Positions 25,071 through 34,817 of a DNA stretch of 64,000 nucleotides are shown piece after piece. How positions within the stretch are numbered: the first letter of the stretch is position 1; the number at the start of each line of letters is the position of its first letter. Under the pieces are notes generated by a model that saw nothing but the letters and a program-made list of their open reading frames with translations, was not told where the DNA came from and made no database searches. A program made the translations under genes and the position numbers. The DNA lies in contig CAZWMD010000012.1 of the NCBI GenBank assembly GCA_964634815.1, positions 38,596 through 102,595 on the forward strand, in the 5' to 3' direction. The DNA is from JALZVT01 sp964634815 (GTDB lineage: Bacteria; Pseudomonadota; Gammaproteobacteria; Pseudomonadales; Azotimanducaceae).

Positions 25071-26023
25071 GTTCATCAACTGTGCCTCCTGCTCAGGGTT
25101 CTGCTGCATCGGCTGGCCACGTAAGTGTAATGCGAGAAGAGTTGGTGGCTGCCGTGCTTGGCGAGTCAGATGGTTCGTACATAGATGCCACCTTTGGTCG
25201 TGGTGGGCATGCGCGCGCACTGCTTGAGCAATTGGGACCGGAAGCTCAGCTGTTAGTGCTTGATCGAGATCTAGAGGCGATAGAAGAGGCTCATCGATTA
25301 CAGGCGCTTGATTCGAGAGTGCATGTTGCACACAAAAGATTTGCCTGCATTCAAGACGCAGCGGCAGACGCAGACTTTAAAGATGTTGATGGCGTTATGT
25401 TTGATGTGGGTGTTTCGTCACCGCAAATTGATCAACCTGAGCGTGGTTTCAGTTTTCGCCTCGACGGTCCGCTCGATATGCGAATGGACACGACCCAGGG
25501 CATTACTGCTCACGACTGGATTAACAGTGCAACTCGTAGTGATATGGCCCGGGTGTTTCGTGACTACGGTGAAGAGCGAAACGCCTACCGAATTGCCGGA
25601 GCTATCGAGCGTGCTCGTCCGATTTCCTCGACGAGCGAGCTTGCGAGTGTTGTTGAATCTGCCCAAACTCGACCTGATAAGAACAAGCATGCTGCCACCA
25701 GGGTCTTTCAGGCCATTCGAATTTTCATAAATGATGAGCTTGGTGAATTGCATCAGGCTCTTGATGCCAGTTGGGAGCTACTGCGTCCCGGCGGTAAGCT
25801 TGCTGTAATAAGCTTTCACTCGTTGGAAGATCGTATAGTTAAGCGAGCCTTCAAAGCGCTTGCCAAACCTGATCCTTTGCCGCGCCGGCTGCCAATTCAA
25901 GCGCATCAAGAGTCTCCACCAAAAGCGCGGTTGTCCAAGTTGCAAAAAGCCCGAGACACGGAGGTTGTTGCCAACCCTCGCGCGCGAAGCGCCGTTCTAC
26001 GTACCGCGGAGCGTCTTCGATGA
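25067..26023 (+). CDS. rsmH: 16S rRNA (cytosine1402-N4)-methyltransferase RsmH
   Basis: A 318-residue methyltransferase adding the N4 methyl to C1402, the same nucleotide RsmI modifies. Motifs: HVSVMREELVAAV, IDATFGRGGHARALL (SAM loop), DGVMFDVGVSSPQIDQPERGFSF and LAVISFHSLEDRIVK. The TTG start overlaps the mraZ stop as TTGA. ftsL overlaps its end by four bases. Confidence 0.97.
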   Translation: MSSSTVPPAQGSAASAGHVSVMREELVAAVLGESDGSYIDATFGRGGHARALLEQLGPEAQLLVLDRDLEAIEEAHRLQALDSRVHVAHKRFACIQDAAADADFKDVDGVMFDVGVSSPQIDQPERGFSFRLDGPLDMRMDTTQGITAHDWINSATRSDMARVFRDYGEERNAYRIAGAIERARPISSTSELASVVESAQTRPDKNKHAATRVFQAIRIFINDELGELHQALDASWELLRPGGKLAVISFHSLEDRIVKRAFKALAKPDPLPRRLPIQAHQESPPKARLSKLQKARDTEVVANPRARSAVLRTAERLR

Positions 26024-26496
26024 GCGAAGCTGTTGATGAGCTGGACGCTCGCGCAAAACGATTGGCAAAGAAAAAGCGCCAAAAAGCGGCTTCTTCGGCC
26101 AATAAGGTTGCGTCACTCAAGAAGAACAAGCCCTCCAGGCGCATTAAGGCCGAAACGATCAACGGAGCAGATTCTTTGGAATCCACTTCGCCCTGGAAAG
26201 GGTTTCGTGTAGGTATGTTTTTGCTCGCGCTTTGTGTGGCATTGGGTGCCCAGTCGGCTTACCAATCGCAGCGAATGCGCGCGCTGTACTCGGAATTGCA
26301 ACAAGATCAGGTTGCTCAAGACGATCTGCTTGCTCAACGTTCCAGGCTGTTGATTGAGCGTGGTGCGATGAATAGCTACAACGGTACCGAGAAGATAGCT
26401 TCCGAAGAACTCGATATGCGCTTCCCTGAGAAAATTACTCGTGTCGTTGTCCGCACCTCAACGGATCGAACAGTATTAGCGGAAGGGCAGCGCTAG
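26020..26496 (+). CDS. ftsL: Cell division protein FtsL
   Basis: A 158-residue bitopic protein: a long basic cytoplasmic tail (about 65 residues, Lys/Arg-rich), one transmembrane helix (GFRVGMFLLALCVALGAQSA) and a periplasmic coiled coil (QRMRALYSELQQDQ). It forms the FtsQLB complex that activates FtsWI. It is longer than E. coli FtsL (121) because of the cytoplasmic tail. Identified by position and topology; sequence conservation is weak in this family. Confidence 0.9.
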   Translation: MSEAVDELDARAKRLAKKKRQKAASSANKVASLKKNKPSRRIKAETINGADSLESTSPWKGFRVGMFLLALCVALGAQSAYQSQRMRALYSELQQDQVAQDDLLAQRSRLLIERGAMNSYNGTEKIASEELDMRFPEKITRVVVRTSTDRTVLAEGQR

Positions 26497-28232
26497 TGGG
26501 TTTGTTTTCTTCTGCACAAACCCGACCAGGGAGTCGCCGTAAAGCTAAGGTGGTTACTCCTCCGGCATGGCGTCACTACTTGCTGTTGTTGTTGTTCGCC
26601 GGCGCGTCGGTGGCGATTGCAGCCCAGGTTGTTGTCTTGGGGACAAACGAACGCGAATTCCTGACCGCCCAGGGCGATGCCAGATCTGTTCGTACAGAAG
26701 CGATGCCTGCTCATCGGGGTGTGATTTACGATCGACATGGTGAGCCGTTGGCTGTTAGCACCCCCGTAACTTCGGTTTGGATCGATCCTCGACTTGCGAT
26801 CTATACCCCAGAGCAAATCGACGCCCTGGCGAAAAGTTTGGGCTTGGACGCGAAAAAGCTGGGCAATTCGCTACTTGCTAATCGCACCAAAGGATTTTTG
26901 TGGTTGAGTCGCAGAGTTGCTCCAGCCGTTGCTGAGCAGGTTGCTGAACTCGATCTGCCTGGCATTGGCTTTGAGCGAGAGTACAAGCGCTATTACCCAG
27001 CTGGCGAGATAACCTCCCATCTGTTGGGTGTGACTGATATAGATGACAAGGGTATTGAGGGGGTTGAGCTTGCGTTCAACGAATCTCTCAGCGGCTACCC
27101 CGGCAAGAAGCGTGTTCTGCGTGATCGTCGTGGCAACAATATTAAGGACCTCGAGTTTCTGGAACCGCCTCGTCTTGGGCAAGACCTGCACCTTAGTGTG
27201 GATCTGAGGTTGCAGTACTTTGCTTACCGTGAGCTCAAGGCAGCGGTTGCGGCCCACAAGGCTGAATCGGGTTCACTGGTCATACTTAAGCCAGGTACGG
27301 GTGAAGTGTTGGCGATGGTAAATCAGCCGGCATACAACCCAAATGTGCGAGGCGCAAGCTTTGCCCAGATGCGTAACCGGGCAATCACTGATATTTACGA
27401 GCCGGGTTCTACCGTTAAACCGCTGACGCTGATTGCAGCAATCGAGTCAGGCAAGTATCGCAGTGATTCGACAGTAGATACCTCGCCGGGATACCTGCAG
27501 ATTGGCCGGAAACTGATTGAAGACCCCAGTGATCGCGGAGAACTCAGTTTTGAGCGGATATTGCAGAAGTCGAGCCAGGTTGCGATCGCGAAACTGTCGC
27601 AGAATCTTTCAGACGAAGCCATCTACGAAACTTTTGCACGTGCAGGTTTTGGTGTAGATACGGGGCTTGGGCTGCCGGGAGAGTCATCCGGCAGATTGCC
27701 CTTTGCCCGAACCAGAGATGCCGTGTCGCGAGCTATTTTGGGCTACGGCTACGGCTTCTCGCTCACTCCGGTACAGCTGGCGCAGGGCTACATGGCACTG
27801 GCGAATGCAGGTGTTACTTATCCGTTGAGCGTGCTGCGACGCAACGCGCCACCACCTGCACACCGCTTGTTTGATGAAGATGCAGCCGCCCAGGTGCGGG
27901 ATATGCTCTCCGCGGTTGTTGCGCCCACGGGTACAGCCCCCAAGGCGGCCGTGCCTGGATTTGTAGTAGGCGGCAAAACGGGAACTGCCCGCAAAGTGGG
28001 AGCCAGTGGTTACGACGATAGTCGTCATGTTGCCTGGTTTGCTGGGATCGCGCCGCTGGATGCTCCGCAGATAGTCATGGTTGTGCTTATTAACGAGCCC
28101 AGTCAGGGGCTCTTTGGCGGTGGTGCGGTTGCTGCGCCGGTCTTTTCGAGAGTTGCACAGAGAGCGTTGCGTGCACTTTCCGTCCCGCCGCGAGAAGCCC
28201 TTGAATCAAGTCAATTGGCGGCCGCACTGTGA
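26496..28232 (+). CDS. ftsI: Peptidoglycan D,D-transpeptidase FtsI (PBP3)
   Basis: The 578-residue class B PBP for septal cross-linking. One N-terminal transmembrane helix (YLLLLLFAGASVAIAAQVVVL) precedes the pedestal and transpeptidase domains. The catalytic STVK has Ser305, and KTGT begins at Lys494. The second motif reads SSQ (359-361), where SxN is expected; the codon is CAG. It starts with GTG, overlapping ftsL by one base. Other domains look complete, so I treat it as a functional enzyme with an altered second motif. Confidence 0.96.
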   Translation: MGLFSSAQTRPGSRRKAKVVTPPAWRHYLLLLLFAGASVAIAAQVVVLGTNEREFLTAQGDARSVRTEAMPAHRGVIYDRHGEPLAVSTPVTSVWIDPRLAIYTPEQIDALAKSLGLDAKKLGNSLLANRTKGFLWLSRRVAPAVAEQVAELDLPGIGFEREYKRYYPAGEITSHLLGVTDIDDKGIEGVELAFNESLSGYPGKKRVLRDRRGNNIKDLEFLEPPRLGQDLHLSVDLRLQYFAYRELKAAVAAHKAESGSLVILKPGTGEVLAMVNQPAYNPNVRGASFAQMRNRAITDIYEPGSTVKPLTLIAAIESGKYRSDSTVDTSPGYLQIGRKLIEDPSDRGELSFERILQKSSQVAIAKLSQNLSDEAIYETFARAGFGVDTGLGLPGESSGRLPFARTRDAVSRAILGYGYGFSLTPVQLAQGYMALANAGVTYPLSVLRRNAPPPAHRLFDEDAAAQVRDMLSAVVAPTGTAPKAAVPGFVVGGKTGTARKVGASGYDDSRHVAWFAGIAPLDAPQIVMVVLINEPSQGLFGGGAVAAPVFSRVAQRALRALSVPPREALESSQLAAAL

Positions 28233-29749
28233 TTGCGCTGAAAGCATTGGTGCCAGATGTCAAAGATCTGCCAGAGTTGCAGGTGGAATCGCTGGCGATT
28301 GACAGTCGAGATGCAAAACAGGGCTCTCTGTTTATTGCGCTGAAGGGTTCTGTGGCAGATGGCCACGATCACATTGATACCGCGATTGCCAATGGTGCAG
28401 TGGCCGTTCTTTCTCAGCGTGAGGTTGAAAGTTGTTCGGTGCCCTTGGTGGTATTGGATGATTTGTCATCCCGTGTTTCGCAGATTTCTGGTGAGTTCTT
28501 TGGTCATCCGAGTAAGTACTTTCAGTGCGTAGCGGTCACAGGCACTAATGGCAAAACGTCGGTAGCTCATTTTGTAGCGGCTCTGGCAACCGAGCTTGGC
28601 ATTAGTGCAGGGTTTTTGGGAACAACGGGTTGGGGGCGGCTGCAAAGTGGGCGAGAGCTATTGCCTGCAACCCTGACGACGGCTGATGCAATTTCTCTGC
28701 AGGCCCGGATGGCGCAGCTTAAAGCGGAAGGTTGTGAGCTTGTGGCCCTCGAGCTGAGTTCGCATGCGTTGCAGCAACATCGTGGTGATGCGCTTGATGT
28801 AGATATTGCGTTGTTCACTAACCTAACACGCGATCACCTGGATTATCACGGCAGTATGCAAGCATACGGTGCAGCTAAGGCGCGCCTGTTTGAGTTTGAA
28901 AGTTTACGTGGGATTGTTATTAACGCAGACGACAGTTTTGGCCAAGAACTCGCGTCGCAGCGGACAGCGAACCAGGCAGCCAATAGCGCAGAGCCTGTGA
29001 AGCTAGTTTTGTTGGGAGGCGCAGAAACCACCAAGAGTGAGGCTGCAACGCTAAGGATTTCTCAACTGAAAAGTACTCGGCAAGGCTTGAGCTGGAAACT
29101 AGTCTCGCCCTGGGGTGATGCAGAAGTAAGTTCACCAGTGATCGGTTCTTACAACTCGACAAACCTGTCGCTGGCTGTGGCGGCGCTTGCGCTTCTTGGA
29201 TATGACTTTCAGCGCGTAATTCAGGCAGTACCTGCCGTCAGTGCCCCACGGGGACGATTGGAGCGAGTAACCGGGCTTTCTGCTGATGCTGGAAGTATCT
29301 CAGTGTTTGTTGATTATGCGCACACACCAGATGCATTGGAGAGCATGCTCCTGGCCGTGCGAGCTCATTGCGAAGGCAGGCTGATCTGCGTTTTTGGCTG
29401 TGGTGGCGATCGCGACAAAGGGAAGCGCGGACCAATGGGGCGCGCAGTTCAGCGGTTTGCAGATGTGGGCGTGCTAACTTCGGATAATCCTCGCTTTGAA
29501 GCGCCTGATTCCATAATCAAGGGCGTTGAAGCCGGGCTTGAATCGCCTCACCAGATGCTCATTGAGCCAGATCGAGCAAAGGCGATTGCACTGGCAATAG
29601 GTCAGGCTCAAGCCAATGACGTGGTAATCATTGCGGGCAAAGGGCATGAAGACTACCAGGAGATTCGCGGAGAGCGTCTTCCTTTTAGTGATGTCGAGGT
29701 AGCCCAGGAGCTGTTGGCGATGCGGGCAAGCCAGGGGGGGCAACACTGA
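28229..29749 (+). CDS. murE: UDP-MurNAc-tripeptide synthetase MurE (meso-DAP type)
   Basis: A 506-residue Mur ligase adding the third residue of the stem peptide. P-loop VTGTNGKTSVAHF, TNLTRDHLDYHG, and DNPR in LTSDNPRFEAP, the motif for meso-diaminopimelate recognition. The frame is full length and not fused to MurF. murF, which normally follows, is absent: the stop overlaps the mraY start (TGATG). A run of seven G lies at 29734-29740, five codons before the stop. Confidence 0.97.
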   Translation: MIALKALVPDVKDLPELQVESLAIDSRDAKQGSLFIALKGSVADGHDHIDTAIANGAVAVLSQREVESCSVPLVVLDDLSSRVSQISGEFFGHPSKYFQCVAVTGTNGKTSVAHFVAALATELGISAGFLGTTGWGRLQSGRELLPATLTTADAISLQARMAQLKAEGCELVALELSSHALQQHRGDALDVDIALFTNLTRDHLDYHGSMQAYGAAKARLFEFESLRGIVINADDSFGQELASQRTANQAANSAEPVKLVLLGGAETTKSEAATLRISQLKSTRQGLSWKLVSPWGDAEVSSPVIGSYNSTNLSLAVAALALLGYDFQRVIQAVPAVSAPRGRLERVTGLSADAGSISVFVDYAHTPDALESMLLAVRAHCEGRLICVFGCGGDRDKGKRGPMGRAVQRFADVGVLTSDNPRFEAPDSIIKGVEAGLESPHQMLIEPDRAKAIALAIGQAQANDVVIIAGKGHEDYQEIRGERLPFSDVEVAQELLAMRASQGGQH

Positions 29750-30831
29750 TGCTTCTTTGGCTCACCGACTATCTTGCAGAATACGTTAGCGGCTTTTCAG
29801 TTTTCCAGTACCTTACTTTTCGCACCGTGGTGAGTGTAGTGACGGCGCTGGTATTGTCGTTGATGATTGGCCCCAGGGTTATTGAGCGATTGGTTCATCA
29901 CCAGATCGGTCAGACCGTGCGAGAAGATGGGCCGGAGTCTCACTTGAGTAAGGCGGGAACGCCAACAATGGGTGGGGGTTTGATTCTCATTGTGATTTTC
30001 TTCACCACTCTGCTGTGGGGCGAACTCACCAATCATTTTGTCTGGGTTGCCTTACTTGTGACTCTGTTGTTTGGCGTCGTTGGTTGGTATGACGATTACC
30101 TGAAGTTGTCGCGAAAAAACTCGCGTGGCCTGATAGCGAGATGGAAATATCTTTGGCAGTCCATAATTGCTCTGGTTGCGGCTGCCTATCTTTACTCCAC
30201 GGCGACGACACCGGAAGAGACCACGCTTTATGTTCCCTTCTTTAAAGATATCGCCATACCTTTGGGTTTGGGCTATGTCGTCCTTTGCTACTTCACTATC
30301 GTAGGCACCAGCAACGCCGTTAACATTACCGATGGTCTTGATGGTCTTGCCATACTGCCTACCGTGATGGTTGGGGCAGCACTTGGGCTGATCGCCTATC
30401 TGGTTGGTAACACCGAGTTCTCTGGTTACTTGCAGATACCCTATATCGCAGGCGTTGGCGAGCTAGCTGTTTTTTGTGGAGCCCTGGTGGGAGCCGGTCT
30501 GGGTTTCCTGTGGTTCAACACCTATCCAGCCCAGGTATTTATGGGCGATATCGGTGCTTTGGCCCTGGGAGCGGCATTGGGGGTTGTGGCAGTTATGGTG
30601 CGGCACGAAATAGTGCTGTTCATCATGGGCGGCCTGTTTGTGCTCGAAGTCGTTTCAGTTATTTTGCAGGTAGCGTCGTTCAAGCTTACCGGCAAGCGCA
30701 TTTTCAAAATGGCGCCGATTCACCATCATTTTGAATTGATGGGGTGGCCTGAACCGCGCGTTATTGTCAGGTTCTGGATCATTACGCTGGTGCTTGTTCT
30801 CGCTGGCCTCTCGACGTTGAAGCTGCGATGA
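29749..30831 (+). CDS. mraY: Phospho-MurNAc-pentapeptide translocase MraY
   Basis: A 360-residue, roughly ten-span membrane enzyme making lipid I. Conserved catalytic blocks: SKAGTPTMGGGLIL, YDDYLKLSRKNSRGL (the DD pair), NAVNITDGLDGLA and FMGDIGALALGAALG, with HHHFELMGWPEP near the C-terminus. Its start overlaps the murE stop by one base, where murF would usually be. Confidence 0.97.
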   Translation: MLLWLTDYLAEYVSGFSVFQYLTFRTVVSVVTALVLSLMIGPRVIERLVHHQIGQTVREDGPESHLSKAGTPTMGGGLILIVIFFTTLLWGELTNHFVWVALLVTLLFGVVGWYDDYLKLSRKNSRGLIARWKYLWQSIIALVAAAYLYSTATTPEETTLYVPFFKDIAIPLGLGYVVLCYFTIVGTSNAVNITDGLDGLAILPTVMVGAALGLIAYLVGNTEFSGYLQIPYIAGVGELAVFCGALVGAGLGFLWFNTYPAQVFMGDIGALALGAALGVVAVMVRHEIVLFIMGGLFVLEVVSVILQVASFKLTGKRIFKMAPIHHHFELMGWPEPRVIVRFWIITLVLVLAGLSTLKLR

Positions 30832-32198
30832 CGAGTGCGATGACGAAGAGCGCGAAATCAGTGACAACAGCTGTTGTGGGTCTGGGCCTTAGTGGAATGT
30901 CCTGTCTTCGTCATTTGCAAGAAACAGACTCCTTGGTGGTTATTGATAACCGTCAGGCGCCAGCGAACCTGGCAACTGCCAAGGCTGCGTTTCCGGGTGC
31001 GCTGTTTTTTGTCGGCAAAGACGCCGCCTTGCCTGCTCGCTGGCGTGGTGTTGAACGGGTCGTACTAAGCCCTGGCGTCGCTGCAAATGATCCGATGCTT
31101 GAAGGTAGCGAGTCATTGCAGCGTTTGAGTGATATCGATCTTTTTATGCAGCAAGCGCGTGCTCCGGTTATTGGAATTACAGGAACCAATGGCAAGAGCA
31201 CGGTTACGGCCTTGGTGGGACATATTCTCGATCAGCTTGGAGTGCATAGTCGGGTAGGAGGTAATCTGGGTGAGCCGGCGCTGGATTTGCTCGATCAGAA
31301 AACACAGGTTTATGTATTGGAGCTTTCGAGTTTTCAGATCGAACATTCAAAAACGCTGAATCTTGCCGCTGCTGCTGTACTAAATCTCAGTCCAGATCAT
31401 CTCGATCGGCATGGCGACCTGAAAACTTATGCGGCCATAAAGCGACGTATTTTTGAATCAGCTACTCGAAGAGTCAGTAATGCAGATGATGTGTTGACTC
31501 AGCCCGGCTATCCGGCGACTAGCGTGGACGTCACTTTTGGTCGCGCAGAAGATGCTCAGTGGCGCTTGTCTGAGCAATCAGGCCAGCAGCTGTTTATCCG
31601 AAACGGCGTCGAGTTTGCGCGTGCATCTGACTTTTCATTGCATGGGCAGCATAACCTTCTAAATTTGCTTGCGGCTTTTGCAATAGTTGCTGATCTTGAG
31701 ATCGCCGGAATTCCGTCATTTGATGCTTCTCCAGAGTCTTACGTCGCTGCTGCATCTACTTTTTCAGGCCTTGCACATCGGGCCGAATTTGTTCGTGAGC
31801 TGGATGGTGTCCGCTACATCAACGACTCGAAGGCGACTAATGTAGGTGCCTGTGCTGCCGCTCTTGCAGGCTACCAAAACCTTGGAAAGCCGACGGTTGT
31901 GCTGCTGGCGGGTGGCCAGGGGAAGGGCGCTGACTTCACGCCGCTTGGTGATGTCGCAAGCTGTGTAAAGCTTGCGATACTGTTTGGTGAGGACGCTCCG
32001 CTTATTGAGCAAGCACTTGCAGAGCATACCAACACCCTTCAGGTCGGAAGCTTTGAAGCAGCAGTCTCTGCAGCCAGCGACAGCGCCGTTGCGGGTGATA
32101 CCGTGTTGCTTGCGCCGGCGTGCGCAAGTTTTGACATGTTTTCAAGCTTTACCCAGCGCGGCGAACGATTCTGTGAGTTGGTGGAGGGGCTGTCATGA
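30828..32198 (+). CDS. murD: UDP-MurNAc-L-alanine:D-glutamate ligase MurD
   Basis: A 456-residue Mur ligase adding D-Glu. N-terminal nucleotide-binding VVGLGLSGMSCLRHL, P-loop ITGTNGKSTVTALV, NLSPDHLDRHGD and a C-terminal domain with NDSKATNVGACAAAL. Starts inside the mraY stop (ATGA overlap) and overlaps ftsW by four bases. Confidence 0.97.
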   Translation: MTSAMTKSAKSVTTAVVGLGLSGMSCLRHLQETDSLVVIDNRQAPANLATAKAAFPGALFFVGKDAALPARWRGVERVVLSPGVAANDPMLEGSESLQRLSDIDLFMQQARAPVIGITGTNGKSTVTALVGHILDQLGVHSRVGGNLGEPALDLLDQKTQVYVLELSSFQIEHSKTLNLAAAAVLNLSPDHLDRHGDLKTYAAIKRRIFESATRRVSNADDVLTQPGYPATSVDVTFGRAEDAQWRLSEQSGQQLFIRNGVEFARASDFSLHGQHNLLNLLAAFAIVADLEIAGIPSFDASPESYVAAASTFSGLAHRAEFVRELDGVRYINDSKATNVGACAAALAGYQNLGKPTVVLLAGGQGKGADFTPLGDVASCVKLAILFGEDAPLIEQALAEHTNTLQVGSFEAAVSAASDSAVAGDTVLLAPACASFDMFSSFTQRGERFCELVEGLS

Positions 32199-33358
32199 CT
32201 GCTGTCATGCGTCTGGACCCGATTACTGTCTTGCTGTGGCTTACGCTACTCGCCTTTGGTTGGGTGATGATCGGCAGTGCGACCATGGTGGGTGAGGCCC
32301 AGGCCCCTCTAGGCAACCTGTTCACTCATGGTGTCTATTTGGCTATAGGCGTCGGGGCGTTTTGTATGGCGGCGCTGATTCCCCTCGCCTGGCTCGAAAA
32401 CCTCCATCGGGTCGCCCTGTTGGTTGCTTTAGTGCTCTGTGTGATCGTTTTGCTGCCAGGCATCGGTCACACCGTCAATGGCGCCCAGCGCTGGATCAAA
32501 CTCGGAGGCTTTACGCTACAAGCTTCTGAGTTTGCCAAGCCACTACTGCTTTTATATCTCGCGGGCTATTTGTCGCGCCCGCTGCCCGTGTTATCGGCGG
32601 CTCGAAAAAAGGCCCTGGAAAATAGCCCCAAAAACAACGTAGTAAAGCTATTGCCGGCAGCACTCGCGGTTACCAGCCTCGGTGCGCTTCTACTTATGCA
32701 GCCTGACTTTGGGGCAACCGTTGTACTCGCGGCGATGACAATTGGCATGCTGTTTGTTGCTGGAACTCGACTGGGCTACTTCCTTCTCCTGGTATTGGCT
32801 GCTGCGGCCGTGCTAGCTCTTTTGGTGGTTGCTCAACCCTATCGAATGGCTCGGTTGGTTGCTTATCGCGATCCCTGGAGTCATGCATTTGATGGTGGTT
32901 ATCAGCTTACTCAAGCACTCATAGGATTTGGTCGCGGAGACTGGTTTGGTCTTGGGCTCGGTGAGGGCGTTCAAAAGTTGTTCTATCTGCCAGAAGCTCA
33001 CAACGACTTTATTCTTGCCGTGATCGCTGAAGAGTTGGGCATTGTTGGGGTTTTATTTGTGCTCTTGCTTCTCCTTCTTGTTGTCTATCGGGCACTTGCC
33101 AGTGGCCGCCGCGCGCTCAATGCCGGTCTGCCGTTTGCCGGCTATGTCTGCTACGGCGTTGGTTTGCTCTTGGGTGTGCAAGTGTTATTCAACGCAGGTG
33201 TAAATACCGGTCTGTTGCCTACAAAAGGCCTTACGTTGCCGTTCATCAGTTACGGTGGAAACAGCTTGCTAGTGTGTTGTGCCTTGTTGGGTTTGGTGGC
33301 CCGGGCTGATATCGAAGTTTCCCAGTCCATGGCACCGCGGAGGCGCAAACGTGGCTAG
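32195..33358 (+). CDS. ftsW: Peptidoglycan glycosyltransferase FtsW
   Basis: A 387-residue SEDS polymerase with about ten transmembrane segments, partner of FtsI at the septum. SEDS features: INGAQRW-type NGAQRWIKLGGFTLQASEFAK, the PYRMARL and AHNDFILAVIAEELG segments, and the C-terminal GLLPTKGLTLPFISYGG block. murG normally follows but is missing; instead murC starts eight bases before the ftsW stop. Confidence 0.97.
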   Translation: MTAVMRLDPITVLLWLTLLAFGWVMIGSATMVGEAQAPLGNLFTHGVYLAIGVGAFCMAALIPLAWLENLHRVALLVALVLCVIVLLPGIGHTVNGAQRWIKLGGFTLQASEFAKPLLLLYLAGYLSRPLPVLSAARKKALENSPKNNVVKLLPAALAVTSLGALLLMQPDFGATVVLAAMTIGMLFVAGTRLGYFLLLVLAAAAVLALLVVAQPYRMARLVAYRDPWSHAFDGGYQLTQALIGFGRGDWFGLGLGEGVQKLFYLPEAHNDFILAVIAEELGIVGVLFVLLLLLLVVYRALASGRRALNAGLPFAGYVCYGVGLLLGVQVLFNAGVNTGLLPTKGLTLPFISYGGNSLLVCCALLGLVARADIEVSQSMAPRRRKRG

Positions 33359-34817
33359 CCCAAATCCATTTATGCACAACATCCCTGAAATGGGTCGAAT
33401 TCGTCGCATTCACTTTATTGGTGTGGGCGGAGCTGGAATGTCGGGAATTGCCGAAGTACTTGCCAATCAAGGGTATGAGGTGAGCGGTTCAGACATGAAT
33501 CGATCCCATAGTACTGATCGCCTGCAATCCAAGGGTGTCAGCGTGAAGTTTGCGCACTCCGCGCAAAATGTAGTCGGTTGTGATGTGGTTGTTGTCTCTT
33601 CTGCCATCGCAAGTGATAACCCGGAGTTGGTCGAAGCTCATGCCCGTCGCCTGGCAGTTGTACCGCGTGCCGAGATGCTTGGTGAGCTTATGCGCTATCG
33701 GCATGGAATCGCGGTAGCAGGCACTCACGGCAAAACAACAACAACCAGTCTTACTACGGCGATTTTCAGAGCTGCAGAATTGAACCCAACGTTTGTGATT
33801 GGGGGTTTGCTCAACGCAACCGGTAGTAACGCCGAGCTGGGCGATAGCCGCTTTATGATCGCAGAAGCAGATGAAAGTGATGCTTCCTTTCTGCATTTAC
33901 AGCCCATGGTGGCGGTGATTACCAACATCGACCAGGATCATATGTCGACTTACGGCAACGACTATGAGCGATTGAAGTCTACTTTTGTCGAGTTTGTACA
34001 TCGATTGCCGTTTTACGGTACAGCGGTGTTGTGTGTAGATGACGCTGATGTGCGTGAAATCTTGCCGCGACTGTCACGACCAAATGTTACTTATGGCATT
34101 GATGAAAATGTCTCCAAGATAGCTCCAGATTTCCTTGCCCGAGACATACACATGGACGGGTACCGGTGGACTTTTCAGGTAGTACGTCCAGCTCCGCACA
34201 AAGAATTGACAGTACAACTTAGTGTGCCAGGCAGACACAACGTGCAAAACGCCCTCGCCGCTATTGCAGTTGCGACCATCGAAGGCGTATCTGATGACGC
34301 TATCCTGTCGGGGCTTAAGAACTTTACCGGCGTTGGTCGCCGGTTTCAGGTGTTGGAGCGTGTGCAACTGGGTGATGCGGAAGTCACCCTGGTCGATGAC
34401 TATGGCCACCACCCAACCGAAGTGGAAAGCGTGATTGCGACAGCGCGCCAGGTTTGGCCAGGGCGCAGATTGGTGATGGCCTATCAGCCTCATCGTTATA
34501 CGCGTACACGCGATCTCTATGATGATTTTGTCAGAGTGCTTTCTGAGACTGATGTTCTGGTGATGCTTGAGGTTTATTCAGCAGGCGAGGAGCGTATCAG
34601 CGGTGCAGATGGCAAAGCGCTGTGCCAGGGAGTGAGAAGTCGCGGTGCAGTAAACCCGCAGTTCGCCCAGTCGCCAACCGAAGCGCTGAAGATGTTGCCT
34701 TCGATCGTGCAAGCCGGAGATGTGGTGCTAGTCCAGGGGGCGGGAAATGTTAACCAGATTTCTCAGCAGTTATCACAACATGCGATAGCTTCTGCAGGAG
34801 ATTCGCGTGGCCGCTAG
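33351..34817 (+). CDS. murC: UDP-MurNAc:L-alanine ligase MurC
   Basis: A 488-residue Mur ligase adding the first residue, L-Ala. N-terminal FIGVGGAGMSGIAEVL, P-loop GTHGKTTTTSLTTAIF, ADESDASFL and the C-terminal DDYGHHPTEV block are all present. The start is GTG 33351 with GCGGAGG upstream, overlapping ftsW by eight bases; a longer frame from 33279 lies inside ftsW and is rejected. It overlaps ftsQ by 11 bases. murB and ddl, which often lie after murC, are absent. Confidence 0.97.
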   Translation: MASPNPFMHNIPEMGRIRRIHFIGVGGAGMSGIAEVLANQGYEVSGSDMNRSHSTDRLQSKGVSVKFAHSAQNVVGCDVVVVSSAIASDNPELVEAHARRLAVVPRAEMLGELMRYRHGIAVAGTHGKTTTTSLTTAIFRAAELNPTFVIGGLLNATGSNAELGDSRFMIAEADESDASFLHLQPMVAVITNIDQDHMSTYGNDYERLKSTFVEFVHRLPFYGTAVLCVDDADVREILPRLSRPNVTYGIDENVSKIAPDFLARDIHMDGYRWTFQVVRPAPHKELTVQLSVPGRHNVQNALAAIAVATIEGVSDDAILSGLKNFTGVGRRFQVLERVQLGDAEVTLVDDYGHHPTEVESVIATARQVWPGRRLVMAYQPHRYTRTRDLYDDFVRVLSETDVLVMLEVYSAGEERISGADGKALCQGVRSRGAVNPQFAQSPTEALKMLPSIVQAGDVVLVQGAGNVNQISQQLSQHAIASAGDSRGR

